A model generated the notes under the pieces. It made no database searches. It was not told the origin of the DNA and was given only the letters and a program-made list of their open reading frames with translations. DNA of 64,000 nt from positions 1 to 64,000 of the forward strand of contig JAFSUG010000023.1 of NCBI GenBank assembly GCA_017445385.1, given 5' to 3'. Of this stretch, positions 34,010 through 42,574 are shown piece by piece. The DNA is from Oscillospiraceae bacterium (GTDB taxonomy: Bacteria > Bacillota > Clostridia > Oscillospirales > Oscillospiraceae). Position 1 is the first letter of the stretch. Every line of letters starts with the position of its first letter. A program made the position numbers and the translations under genes.

Positions 34010-35206
34010 TTACACCATATCGTCCATGGCGGCGCGGCGGTCGCGTTCGGCGGCGATGCGCAGATCGGCAAGCGTTTTGCCGCTGAGCAGCATCGTGTAG
34101 TAGCGGATCGCCTGTTCGCTCTCGATGCCGCCGAGCTCCTTCAGCGCGCTTGCCGCGTTTTCAGCGGTCTGCGCTTTTTCCTGCTCGGTCAGATAGCGAT
34201 ACAGCGCGCCGGCAATGCCGACCGCGATGAAGCTCGGATCAACGCCGACTTCCTTGCACAGCTTGTACGAGCCGACAAGGCGGTCGTCCGCCGAGAGCTT
34301 GCGCTCCGGCTCTCTGCCGACACGGTCGCACGTATCGCCGAGGGCGGCGTTCGTGAAGCGGAGCAGCAGATCCTGAATGTGGCGGAAGAGCCCGTCCACG
34401 TCCACGCCGTACTTTTTCGAAAGCGCGAGCGCGGAGGCTTCCATCGCGTTCTGCACGATGATGTAGGTATCGGCGTCGGCGATGGACTGCCAGATGAATT
34501 CCTTGCCGGTGAAGCCGCCGAGGTAAGCGCAGGTGGCGTGACCCATGTTGTGGACAAACAGCTTGCGCTTGATGAAGAAATCGAACGGGGAGAACGGAAT
34601 CATGTTCTTGACCTGCGGAATTTCGCCCTTGAAAGCGTCCTTATCCACAGGCAGGAAGCCGTAGCGCTCTACGCAAACGCGCATCGGGTCGCCGTCCTGC
34701 ATTTCGGGGGTCTGCACGGGAACCATGCGCCCGATGGAGGCTTCCACAAGGCCGACCTGCTGATCGAAGCGCTTGCATTCTTCTTCCGTGAGCTGCTCTT
34801 TGATCATGCCCTCTATGATCTTGTTCGCGTCGTTGAGGTTTTCGCAGATGATGATATTGAGCGGACGGTTGCCTTCGGCAAAGCGCTTGCGGATGCCGGC
34901 AACGAGGTTCGGAATGATGAACTTGAGGATGCGAACGCCAACAGCCGTTGCCATGATATCGCATTCGGCGATGCGCTTTGCGGTTTCCTCCATATCGTTT
35001 CCGTTGACCGCGTCAACGTGCTCAACAAGCACGTCCGTCTTGCTGCCGCCGTCGAGAATGCGGACGGGGTAGGAATGCTCGCTGTGCAGATGGTTTACAA
35101 CCGGCTCGGCAACGTCGATAAACGTGACGTCGTAGCCGGACTGGGAAAACAGCATTCCGATAAAGCCGCGGCCGATGTTGCCGCCGCCGTACATAACAGC
35201 TTTCAT
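34010..35206 (-). CDS. mtlD: Mannitol-1-phosphate 5-dehydrogenase-like enzyme
   Basis: An NAD-dependent polyol-phosphate dehydrogenase, 398 residues. The Rossmann motif is YGGGNIGRGFIG at residues 6-17. The family motif ENLNDANKIIEGM is present, as is the active-site region VGLVEASIGRMVP with the lysine/histidine segment KRKLFVHNMGH. MtlD interconverts mannitol-1-P and fructose-6-P. No mannitol PTS is present, so the substrate may be the ketose phosphate made by the preceding isomerase and kinase. It is 12 nt after the pfkB-type gene. GGAGAGAG precedes the ATG. Confidence 0.88.
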   Translation of the reverse strand: MKAVMYGGGNIGRGFIGMLFSQSGYDVTFIDVAEPVVNHLHSEHSYPVRILDGGSKTDVLVEHVDAVNGNDMEETAKRIAECDIMATAVGVRILKFIIPNLVAGIRKRFAEGNRPLNIIICENLNDANKIIEGMIKEQLTEEECKRFDQQVGLVEASIGRMVPVQTPEMQDGDPMRVCVERYGFLPVDKDAFKGEIPQVKNMIPFSPFDFFIKRKLFVHNMGHATCAYLGGFTGKEFIWQSIADADTYIIVQNAMEASALALSKKYGVDVDGLFRHIQDLLLRFTNAALGDTCDRVGREPERKLSADDRLVGSYKLCKEVGVDPSFIAVGIAGALYRYLTEQEKAQTAENAASALKELGGIESEQAIRYYTMLLSGKTLADLRIAAERDRRAAMDDMV

Positions 35207-35218
35207 TGATCTCTCTCC

Positions 35219-36226
35219 TTATTCGAGCGTTTTATGAAGCGCGAGGACTTCCGTAACCGTTGTCATGCCTTCGGTTGCGCCGGGCATCCGCAGCGATGCG
35301 CAAGCGGATGCCGCGCCAAGGTGCAGCGCCTCAAGCAGCGTCTGCTTCTTTTCCGCAGCCAGCAGAACGCCTGCGCAGAAAGCGTCGCCTGCGCCGACAG
35401 TGCCCTGGATATAGCCCTTGGGCAGCTTGACGCTTGCTTCGGATACGAAGTTGTTGTTTTCGTCCAGACCCCAGCCGCCTTCCGGGCAGTGGATCACCGC
35501 CCATGTGGAAACGCCGAGCGCCTTCATTTTTTCAAGCGCGGCTTTCATGTTTTCGGGATGGAGCGTGCCGTCAGCATCGCGGAGCAAAACGCCCGTTGTG
35601 GACTGCGCTTCCATCTCATTGATCACGCAGTAATCCGTGTATTTCATCGCCGGAGTGACGAGCTTCTGGAAGCGGTCGCCGGCTTCGGTTACAACGTCGA
35701 TCGAGGTTTTCAGACCATGCTCTTTCGCGCTCTTGAGCAGCCGCGCCATTTTCGTTCCGTATTCGGGATCGGCTTCATCGAGCGTTTTCAGCAGCAGGAT
35801 ATAGCCGATGTGGAAAATATCGCCCTGGATCTTGCTCCAATCGATGTCCGCTTCGCAGAAAGCGTCGCCTGCGCCGCCAAACGTGAAGAACGTCCGCTGG
35901 CGCGTAATGTTCTCGCTCATAACGAGCGTAAACGACGTGATGCCCTCTTCCTTTACGCAGGAGAGGTCGATGTTCGGAAATTGCGAAAGATAGTTTTTCG
36001 TCAGCTCGCCTTCGCTGTCCTTGCCGATGCGGCCGACAGCCTGCAGGGGGAGCGACGGATCGAGCTTTGCAAGGTCAACGATCACGTTATTCACCGCGCC
36101 GCCCGTTGTGCGGATGGGATCGCCCGTGATCGGCACGAGCTGGCCGCTTTGCGGCATAACGTCCACGGGGTAGGTGATGTCAACGATCATGTTGCCGGCA
36201 ACGCAGATACCGCTGCGTTTTTGCAT
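35219..36226 (-). CDS. PfkB-family carbohydrate kinase
   Basis: A 335-residue sugar kinase of the ribokinase fold. N-terminal substrate motif GGAVNNVIVDLAKL; C-terminal signature GTVGAGDAFCAGVLL with the catalytic Asp. AAGGAGG lies 8 nt before the ATG; the 13-codon extension upstream is rejected. Its place between a xylose-isomerase-like gene and an MtlD-like gene suggests phosphorylation of a ketose. The sugar cannot be named from sequence. Confidence 0.88.
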   Translation of the reverse strand: MQKRSGICVAGNMIVDITYPVDVMPQSGQLVPITGDPIRTTGGAVNNVIVDLAKLDPSLPLQAVGRIGKDSEGELTKNYLSQFPNIDLSCVKEEGITSFTLVMSENITRQRTFFTFGGAGDAFCEADIDWSKIQGDIFHIGYILLLKTLDEADPEYGTKMARLLKSAKEHGLKTSIDVVTEAGDRFQKLVTPAMKYTDYCVINEMEAQSTTGVLLRDADGTLHPENMKAALEKMKALGVSTWAVIHCPEGGWGLDENNNFVSEASVKLPKGYIQGTVGAGDAFCAGVLLAAEKKQTLLEALHLGAASACASLRMPGATEGMTTVTEVLALHKTLE

Positions 36227-36263
36227 ACAATCGCCTCCTTGGGTATGATAAAATGATTGTAAC

Positions 36264-36304
36264 ATAAGATTTGCGGATGCCGCAAGAGCATCCGCAAATC
36301 TTAT
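36264..36304. terminator. 17-bp perfect inverted repeat between the kinase and isomerase genes
   Basis: ATAAGATTTGCGGATGC and its exact complement around a 7-nt loop. It sits after the isomerase stop on the minus strand but lacks a clean T-run. It may be a partial terminator or an mRNA processing and stability hairpin inside an isomerase-kinase-dehydrogenase transcript. Confidence 0.6.
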
Positions 36305-36316
36305 TTGGAAAGTTGC

Positions 36317-37357
36317 TTATGCAACGCCCATCAGCAGCTCCATAACGTACATCTCGAGCTTTTCGAAATTCTGCGTCTTGATGCATTCGTCGCGGAACTT
36401 GTAATCGAACTGCTTGACCTTCTCCAGCAGCAGCTCAAAGATGCGCTTGGAGTTGATCAGGTGACGATAGCAGTCATCGTCCGGCTGGGTGCGCATTGCC
36501 TTAACGTCAAGGCCAACGCACTCGAAGTTGCCGCGGTCACCGAAGTTGTTTTCGTAGAGAACGCGGACCTGGTTGAAGGCGTTACGCAGGTTGTCAACGC
36601 CGAAGGACTTATCCTGGTCGTACTTCATGCCGTTCTGGTCGTTCAGGTGAACGCCCCACAGCTTGTTGAATGCCAGCGCGAAGCCCATGTCGTTCGCGGG
36701 ATCAAGACCTGCGAGGATGGAGTGCGCGGATTCGATGCAAAGACCGACACGGCTGGGATCAACCGTCTGCGCGCCGACTGCCAGAGCGTGGCCTGCGGTG
36801 CCGCAGATGGAGCGGTCAACGGGTTCGTTGGGCTTCGGCTCAACGAGGATCAGCGCATCGTCACGATAGGTGAGGATGTCGTTGAAAGCGTCGCGCAGCT
36901 GGATGGTGCTGATCCAGGGATCCTTCGCCTCAGCGCAGAGGGTGCCTTCGCGTGCCAGCCACAGCTGGATCTTGTTGGTGCCGAGCGCCTTTGCGATATC
37001 GCAGGAGCGGCGTGCGCGCCACTGCGCGAAATCGCGGTCTTCCTGGCGGGAAGCGGTGAAGCCGCCGTCGTTGGTGTGGAAGTCGAACCACAGGCGCGGA
37101 GCGACGAATTCTGCGAACAGACCGTATTTATCGAGCATCGCCTTAACGTCTTTTGCGTAGTCGATGATCTGCTTCTCGGTCATGTTGTTCATATCGGGCA
37201 CAGCGTCATCATCATGGAACTGCATACCGGACATGCCGATTTCGGCATATTTTTTCATTTTCTCCTCGAGGGGGACACTTTTGCGGTGACCGGGACCAAA
37301 AGTCTCGTTGCCTTCGTGGACGTTCCACGGACCTGCGGTAAAGCGGAAAGTAGCCAT
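36317..37357 (-). CDS. Xylose isomerase-like TIM-barrel enzyme
   Basis: A 346-residue sugar isomerase of the class I xylose isomerase family. Recognisable: FHDDDAVP (His48, Asp51), LVEPKPNEP (Glu173, Lys175), CIESAH (Glu209, His212), KYDQD (Asp247, Asp249) and DVKAMRT (Asp284). In my alignment the metal ligand equivalent to Asp245 of Streptomyces xylose isomerase is His237 (WGVHLNDQ). The usual WGGREG is WLAREG, and Thr/Ser-rich GGFTASRQEDRDFAQWR is kept. The altered pocket suggests an aldose other than xylose. AAGGAGA precedes the ATG. It is divergent from the AraC regulator. Confidence 0.83.
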   Translation of the reverse strand: MATFRFTAGPWNVHEGNETFGPGHRKSVPLEEKMKKYAEIGMSGMQFHDDDAVPDMNNMTEKQIIDYAKDVKAMLDKYGLFAEFVAPRLWFDFHTNDGGFTASRQEDRDFAQWRARRSCDIAKALGTNKIQLWLAREGTLCAEAKDPWISTIQLRDAFNDILTYRDDALILVEPKPNEPVDRSICGTAGHALAVGAQTVDPSRVGLCIESAHSILAGLDPANDMGFALAFNKLWGVHLNDQNGMKYDQDKSFGVDNLRNAFNQVRVLYENNFGDRGNFECVGLDVKAMRTQPDDDCYRHLINSKRIFELLLEKVKQFDYKFRDECIKTQNFEKLEMYVMELLMGVA

Positions 37358-37496
37358 GGTGTTTCTCCTTTCGTTCATAAAACAATAAGATATGTGGAAA
37401 GTCATATCGATTTCCTTATTGTAAATACTACAATTAAATGCTATATTAAACAATGACAAAGATGCGATTACTACTGGACTTTTCTGCTTGGAATAC

Positions 37497-37525
37497 TTGT
37501 ACTTGCTTTTTCGGCGTGGTACACT
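37497..37525 (+). promoter_or_regulatory. Promoter of the AraC-type regulator gene
   Basis: TTGTAC (37497-37502), a 17-bp spacer and TACACT (37520-37525). The rest of the divergent gap 37358-37496 is AT-rich; no other motif is clear to me. Confidence 0.6.
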
Positions 37526-37546
37526 GCAAACAGAGGAGGTGGAGCA

Positions 37547-38527
37547 ATGGACACCGCGCAGCAATCGGAATTTGAGGTGATTCGCTACGATAAAATGCGC
37601 CACCTGCACATTTTCCTGGTGAACATTCTCTTCCGCAATATGCACGAGCACAGCGATTTTGAGCTGGATATCATCCTGAAAGGCAGCGCAAAAATCCGCG
37701 GACGAACCGGCGAATGGCACGTGCGCGAAGGGTCGATTGTGCTGTTCAGCCCGTATGAGCCGCATGAGATCGCATCCGATACGCCGCAGCCGCTGCAAAT
37801 CCTCTCTGTGCAGATTTCCAACCACTTCTGCAAGGAGTATTTTCCGCAGCTGCACAATTTGGAATTTACGCAAACGCTGCTGGAGCAGTCCGTAACCGCG
37901 GAGCGGCTGCAGCGGATCCGCGAGCTGATCTTCCGGACGGCGGTCTGCTTTTTGCAGGAGGAGCCGGCGTTCCAGTATCTCTGCGTGAGCACGGTCAGTA
38001 TGCTGCTGTACCGGCTGCTGGACGTGCCGCATACGATGATCGACGATCAGGAGTATGCCCTGCGCAAGCGGCGCACGGCGCGCATCCGCCGCATCACCGG
38101 CTATATCGATCAGCATTATAAAGAGCGGATCATGCTGCCGGACCTCGCGGCGATGGAAGGCATTACAACTACCTACCTATCGCACTTTTTCCATGATACG
38201 TTCCATATGACGTTCCAGGAATATCTCAGCCGCCTGCGGCTGGAAAAAGCGCTGATTTTGATGAAAGACCCGAATCTCTACCTTGTAGATATCTGCATGG
38301 AATGCGGTTTTTCCGATAATAAGTACCTCAACCGGATGTTCCAAAAGAAATTCGGCTGCACCGCTTCGGAATACCGCAAAAAGCGGATCGTGCCCGATGA
38401 AACGCGAACGCCGGAGCCGGCTTCGTATTCGGAGTTCCGCTATTCCAGGGCCGATACGCTCACAGTTTTGAAGCAATATCTCGGCGCCGAAACGTTTTCG
38501 GCGTACGGAAAACCGGAATCTATTTAA
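37547..38527 (+). CDS. AraC-family regulator with cupin sensor domain
   Basis: A 326-residue activator. The N-terminal cupin (~15-110) has MHEHSDFELDIILKGSAKI and FSPYEPHEI. Two C-terminal HTH motifs follow (~185-285): LPDLAAMEGITTTYLSHFFHD and LVDICMECGFSDNKYLNRMFQKKFG. AGGAGGTGG precedes the ATG. It sits between the divergent isomerase operon and the downstream dehydrogenase, so it probably controls both. Confidence 0.9.
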   Translation: MDTAQQSEFEVIRYDKMRHLHIFLVNILFRNMHEHSDFELDIILKGSAKIRGRTGEWHVREGSIVLFSPYEPHEIASDTPQPLQILSVQISNHFCKEYFPQLHNLEFTQTLLEQSVTAERLQRIRELIFRTAVCFLQEEPAFQYLCVSTVSMLLYRLLDVPHTMIDDQEYALRKRRTARIRRITGYIDQHYKERIMLPDLAAMEGITTTYLSHFFHDTFHMTFQEYLSRLRLEKALILMKDPNLYLVDICMECGFSDNKYLNRMFQKKFGCTASEYRKKRIVPDETRTPEPASYSEFRYSRADTLTVLKQYLGAETFSAYGKPESI

Positions 38528-38551
38528 CGATTGACATAGGAGGAATTTATT

Positions 38552-39811
38552 ATGAAAACGAAAGCGTTACGCCTGTACGGTGTGGAAGACCTGCGGCTGG
38601 AAGAGTTTGAGCTTCCTGCGCTGAAGCCGGATGAAATTCTCGGCAAGGTCGTATCCGACAGCATCTGCATGAGCTCTTATAAAGCCGCGGAGCAGGGCGG
38701 CGCGCATAAGCGCGTTCCGGATAACGTTGCGGAGAACCCCATTATTATCGGGCATGAGTTCTGCGGCGAGATCGTTCAGGTTGGCGAAAAGTGGAAAGAT
38801 CAGTTTAAGCCCGGTCAGAAATTCGCTGTTCAGCCGGCGCTGAATCTGCCCGGCAACCGCGATCTCGGCTACTCCTTCGGCCTGTGCGGCGGCGACGCAA
38901 CCTACGTGATCTTCCCGCATGAGGTTATGGAGCACGGCTGCCTGCTGCCCTATGAGGGCGAGGCGTTCTTCGGCGCATCGCTCGCCGAGCCGCTTGCCTG
39001 CGTCTGCTGCGCAAGCCATTCGATGTTCCATACGCCCTCGAAAGAGGTCTATGCGCATGAAATGGGCATCAAAAAGGGCGGCAACATGGTCATGATGGCG
39101 GCTGTCGGCCCGATGGGACTTGCCGCGATCGATTATACGATCCATTGCGATCGCCGTCCCGGCCTGCTCGTGATCACCGATATCGACCAGAGCCGCCTCG
39201 ACCGCGCCGCGCGCCTGCTTACGAAAGAAGAGGCGGCAAAGCACGGCGTTGAGCTGCACTACGTCAATACGCGCGACATCGACGCGAAGAAGGTTCTCAT
39301 GGACTTCACCGGCGGCAAGGGCTATGACGATGCGTTCGTCTTCGCGCCCGTTCCGGCAGTTGTGGAGCTGTGCGACAGCGTCCTCGGCACGGACGGCTGC
39401 ATGAACTTCTTCTCCGGCCCTGCCGACCATGAGTTCTCCGCGAAGATCAACCTGTATAACGTCCACTATGCCGCAACGCATATCATGGGCAGCGCCGGCT
39501 CCAACGCCAACGACCTCAAGGAATGCCTTGAAATGATCTCCGCCGGCAAGCTCACGCCCGCGTTCCTGATTACGCACGTCGGCGGTCTGAACGCAGCCGG
39601 CGAAACAACGCTGAATCTGCCGAAGATCCCCGGCGGCAAGAAGCTGATCTATACGCACGTGGATATGCCGCTGACCGCGATCGCGGACTTTGCGGAAAAA
39701 GGCAAAACCGATCCGTTCTTCGCAAAGCTCGCCGAGCTTACGGATAAGACGAACGGCCTTTGGAACGCGGAAGCGGAAGCATACTTGCTGAAAGAGAAAG
39801 CAGCTGAGTAA
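38552..39811 (+). CDS. Zinc-type sugar dehydrogenase (SorE-like, L-sorbose-1-phosphate reductase family)
   Basis: A medium-chain dehydrogenase of 419 residues. The GroES-like part has SDSICMSSYKAAEQGG and NPIIIGHEFCGEIVQVG (zinc ligands). The nucleotide fold has MMAAVGPMGLAAID. The N-terminal text and length match the SorE branch, which interconverts ketose-1-phosphates and polyol phosphates. It is 24 nt after the AraC gene and one base before the ceramidase-family gene, forming an operon. The exact substrate is unknown. Confidence 0.82.
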   Translation: MKTKALRLYGVEDLRLEEFELPALKPDEILGKVVSDSICMSSYKAAEQGGAHKRVPDNVAENPIIIGHEFCGEIVQVGEKWKDQFKPGQKFAVQPALNLPGNRDLGYSFGLCGGDATYVIFPHEVMEHGCLLPYEGEAFFGASLAEPLACVCCASHSMFHTPSKEVYAHEMGIKKGGNMVMMAAVGPMGLAAIDYTIHCDRRPGLLVITDIDQSRLDRAARLLTKEEAAKHGVELHYVNTRDIDAKKVLMDFTGGKGYDDAFVFAPVPAVVELCDSVLGTDGCMNFFSGPADHEFSAKINLYNVHYAATHIMGSAGSNANDLKECLEMISAGKLTPAFLITHVGGLNAAGETTLNLPKIPGGKKLIYTHVDMPLTAIADFAEKGKTDPFFAKLAELTDKTNGLWNAEAEAYLLKEKAAE

Positions 39812-39812
39812 C

Positions 39813-41138
39813 ATGAAAGCGATGCTTTATGCCGGATGCGGCCGCGCGGATATTACGCCGGAAATCGGCGGTCATCTCTATGGCTACAGCGATGATGAAT
39901 ACAGCGTCGGCATCCATGATCGCCTCGATGCGAAAGCGCTTGCGCTTTCCGATGGCGTCAATCCGCCGATCCTGCTCATCTCGCTTTCGGTCTGCGAGAT
40001 CGGAACGCCGTTCGTGCCGGAGATCCGGATCCCGGTTGCGGAGGCGTGCGGCACTTCGCCGGAGCGCGTGATTCTATCCTGCATCCATACGCATTCCGCG
40101 CCGAACGTTGCCGGACTCGGCAACCTTTGGGGCAGCCGCGATAAGCCGTATTTTGACGGCATTTTCGTCCCGGCGATCGTATCCGCCGCAAAGCAGGCGG
40201 TATCAAATCTCCAGCCGGCGGAATTTGCGGCTGTAAAAGGGGAAACGGAGATCGGCGTGAACCGCCGCGAGCGCAAGCTCGATGGCAAGGTGAAGCTCGG
40301 TCAGAACCCGTGGGGGCCGCAGGATAAGGATATGATCATGCTCCGCCTGCGAAACAGCGAAACGAAACAGGGCATCTTCCAGATGGTCTATTACGGCTGC
40401 CACGGTACCGCGGCAGGCCATGCGCTGCTGCTTTCGCGCGATTGGATGGGCATGATGCTCGATGCGCTCGAAGCGGACAGCGGCATCATGACCGGCTACT
40501 GGAGCGGCAGCATCGGCGATGTTGGTCCGCGCCTTTCAAACGGCAAAACAACCGGCGATGTGCAGCAGCTTGAAGAGCTCGGCGCGTTCGCCGCAAAAGA
40601 AGGCTTGCGGATCGCAAAGCAGTTTGAAGCAGCGCCCTATGAAACCGCGCTGCCGATCCTTCGCAGGGCGGACATCTGCTTTTCTGTACCGCCCATGCCG
40701 CCGCGCGAAGAGGTGGAAGCGTTTTTGCGCGCGCATCCGGAAGGCGAAACCTATACGAAGAGCGTGATGCTGAAGGTGCTCTTTATGCGAAAGTGCAAGG
40801 CGCGTTATGATGCCGGCGAGGAAATGCCGAAACAGCGCGTGATTGACGCAAGCGTCCTTACGCTCGGCGAGATCGCGTTCTGCTTCACGCCGTTTGAGCT
40901 CTTCTCCGAAACGACGCTCATGCTTCGGAAGTTCAGCCCCTACCGCCTTACGATGGGCGTTTCCGTTACGAACGGCTTTGATAAATATCTGCCCTCGCAA
41001 ACGGAGATCGTCCGCGGCGGTTATGAGGTGAATAACTTCCGCTACGCGCTTGTGCCGCTGCCGGAAAACGCGGATTTCATCCTTTTGAACCAGTTTTTAG
41101 ACGTTCTCGCACAGATGCACGGCGATACAACTGAATAA
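39813..41138 (+). CDS. Ceramidase-family (neutral/alkaline ceramidase N-terminal-like) hydrolase, cytoplasmic
   Basis: A 441-residue protein. It starts LYAGCGRADITPEIGGHLYGY, typical of the neutral ceramidase N-terminal domain, and carries the zinc motifs CIHTHSAPN and YGCHGTAAGH. The C-terminal immunoglobulin-like domain of true ceramidases is absent and there is no signal peptide. Cytoplasmic relatives sit in sugar operons of gut Firmicutes and Planctomycetes with no proven role; ceramide hydrolysis is unlikely. Its start is one base after the SorE-like stop, so tight co-translation is expected. A sugar amide or lactone substrate would fit. Confidence 0.75.
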   Translation: MKAMLYAGCGRADITPEIGGHLYGYSDDEYSVGIHDRLDAKALALSDGVNPPILLISLSVCEIGTPFVPEIRIPVAEACGTSPERVILSCIHTHSAPNVAGLGNLWGSRDKPYFDGIFVPAIVSAAKQAVSNLQPAEFAAVKGETEIGVNRRERKLDGKVKLGQNPWGPQDKDMIMLRLRNSETKQGIFQMVYYGCHGTAAGHALLLSRDWMGMMLDALEADSGIMTGYWSGSIGDVGPRLSNGKTTGDVQQLEELGAFAAKEGLRIAKQFEAAPYETALPILRRADICFSVPPMPPREEVEAFLRAHPEGETYTKSVMLKVLFMRKCKARYDAGEEMPKQRVIDASVLTLGEIAFCFTPFELFSETTLMLRKFSPYRLTMGVSVTNGFDKYLPSQTEIVRGGYEVNNFRYALVPLPENADFILLNQFLDVLAQMHGDTTE

Positions 41139-41143
41139 GAAAC

Positions 41144-41198
41144 AGCGCTCCGAAGAAACTTTTATTTATAAAATATAAAAAAGTTTCTTCGGAGCGCT
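41144..41198. terminator. 20-bp perfect hairpin after the ceramidase-family gene
   Basis: AGCGCTCCGAAGAAACTTTT (41144-41163) and its exact complement (41179-41198) flank a 15-nt AT-only loop. No T-run follows; the -35 box of the next promoter begins at its last base. Confidence 0.75.
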
Positions 41199-41225
41199 TG
41201 ACTTTTGCTTTTCGTGTATTATAAT
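41198..41225 (+). promoter_or_regulatory. Promoter of the DegT-type aminotransferase gene
   Basis: TTGACT (41198-41203), a 16-bp spacer and TATAAT (41220-41225). Confidence 0.75.
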
Positions 41226-41258
41226 GAAACTATCAAGAAATTTCAGGAGGATGTTTTT

Positions 41259-42527
41259 ATGAGCAAACTCGCAATTATGGAAGGTACGCCGTTCGGCGCG
41301 CTGGATATCCCCGTACTGTATAAGGGCTTCCCCATCTGGGGCCAGGAAGAGCTTGATGCCGTGCAGGACGTTGTCCGCAGCGAATACTGGGGCACCGGCG
41401 GCCCGAAGCAGGTTGAATTTGAAGAAAAGTTCGCCGAGTTCATCGGCGCGAAGTACGCCATCAACGTAACAAACGGTACGCATACGCTGAAGCTCTCGCT
41501 CGAAGCGCTGGGCATCGGCCCGGGCGATGAAGTCATCGTTCCCGGCTCCACCTGGCAGGCAACCGCATCCTCCGTTCTGGACGTGAACGCAATCCCCGTT
41601 CTGGTGGACGTTGACCCGAATACGTGGTGCATCAGCCCCGAATGCATCGAAAAGGCGATCACCTCCCGCACGAAGGCGATCATCCCCGTGCATCTGTACG
41701 GCAGAATGTGCGATATGGACGCGATCCTCGACATCGCAAAGCGCTATAACCTCGTTGTGATCGAGGACTGCGCGCATCAGCACGGCTCGGAGTGGAAGGG
41801 CATGAAGGCAGGTACCATGGGTTCTACCGGCTCGTTCTCCCTGCAGGCAAGCAAGATCATGCAGACCGGCGAAGGCGGCATGGTCACAACGAACGATGAG
41901 CGCCTGTACGAGCTGATCTATTCGCTGAAATTCTGCGGCCGTCCGCGCGATGCATCGCTGGATACGCCCACCATGCAGTCCGGCAACTTCCGCGGCAACG
42001 AATTTGCCGCCGCAATCGGCATCTGCCAGCTTGCGCGTCTGGAAGAGCAGAACCGCATCCGCCATGAGAACGTCACGTTCCTGGAAGATGCGCTGCAGGC
42101 GGAGATCCCCGGCCTTTCCTATCTGTACCGCGATCCCAGAGTCACCAAGCAGGCGCATTACCGCATGTCCATGCGCTACAATAAAGAAGCATGGGACGGC
42201 GTACACCGCGATACCATCATCAAGGCTGTCGCGGCGGAAACTGAAGGCGTTCTGAAGCTCGTGAAGCCGTATAAGCCGCTGAACGACAGCAAGCTCTATC
42301 GTCCGTTCAGCAAGAAAACGCATAAGCTGAGCGATGAGTATATGCGCTTGGTTGATCCTTCTCGTTTCCATATGCCGGTGGTTGAGAACCTGTTCAAAGA
42401 AGAGTATCTCGGCTTCGATCATCCGATGTTCCTCGGCAAGCGCGAGGAGCTCGAAAAGGTCGTTGACATCTTCAAGAAGCTCTATGCGAACATCCCCGAA
42501 CTGAAAAAGTATCAGGAAACGCTGTAA
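41259..42527 (+). CDS. DegT/DnrJ/EryC1/StrS-family aminotransferase
   Basis: A PLP-dependent sugar or cyclitol aminotransferase, 422 residues. PLP site: TNGTHTLKLSLEALG, VIEDCAHQHGSEWKG and the catalytic Lys199 in LQASKIMQTGEGG. Closest in style to the scyllo-inosose or 3-amino-5-hydroxybenzoate type (GQEELDAVQDVVRSEYWGTGG). AGGAGG precedes the ATG. It stands alone between its own promoter and a terminator. Amination of a keto-sugar or keto-inositol made by the neighbouring dehydrogenases, or the reverse catabolic reaction, is possible. Confidence 0.85.
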   Translation: MSKLAIMEGTPFGALDIPVLYKGFPIWGQEELDAVQDVVRSEYWGTGGPKQVEFEEKFAEFIGAKYAINVTNGTHTLKLSLEALGIGPGDEVIVPGSTWQATASSVLDVNAIPVLVDVDPNTWCISPECIEKAITSRTKAIIPVHLYGRMCDMDAILDIAKRYNLVVIEDCAHQHGSEWKGMKAGTMGSTGSFSLQASKIMQTGEGGMVTTNDERLYELIYSLKFCGRPRDASLDTPTMQSGNFRGNEFAAAIGICQLARLEEQNRIRHENVTFLEDALQAEIPGLSYLYRDPRVTKQAHYRMSMRYNKEAWDGVHRDTIIKAVAAETEGVLKLVKPYKPLNDSKLYRPFSKKTHKLSDEYMRLVDPSRFHMPVVENLFKEEYLGFDHPMFLGKREELEKVVDIFKKLYANIPELKKYQETL

Positions 42528-42535
42528 TAAAAAAT

Positions 42536-42567
42536 GGGGGACGGTTTCCAACCGTCCCCCGTTTTTT
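42536..42567. terminator. Terminator between convergent DegT and ROK genes
   Basis: GGGGGACGGTT-TCC-AACCGTCCCCC followed by GTTTTTT. Confidence 0.9.
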
Positions 42568-42574
42568 CGGTCAA

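Noticed and set aside
39813..41138. True ceramidase
   Set aside because: It lacks a signal peptide and the C-terminal domain, and it lies in a sugar operon; only the fold-level family call is kept.
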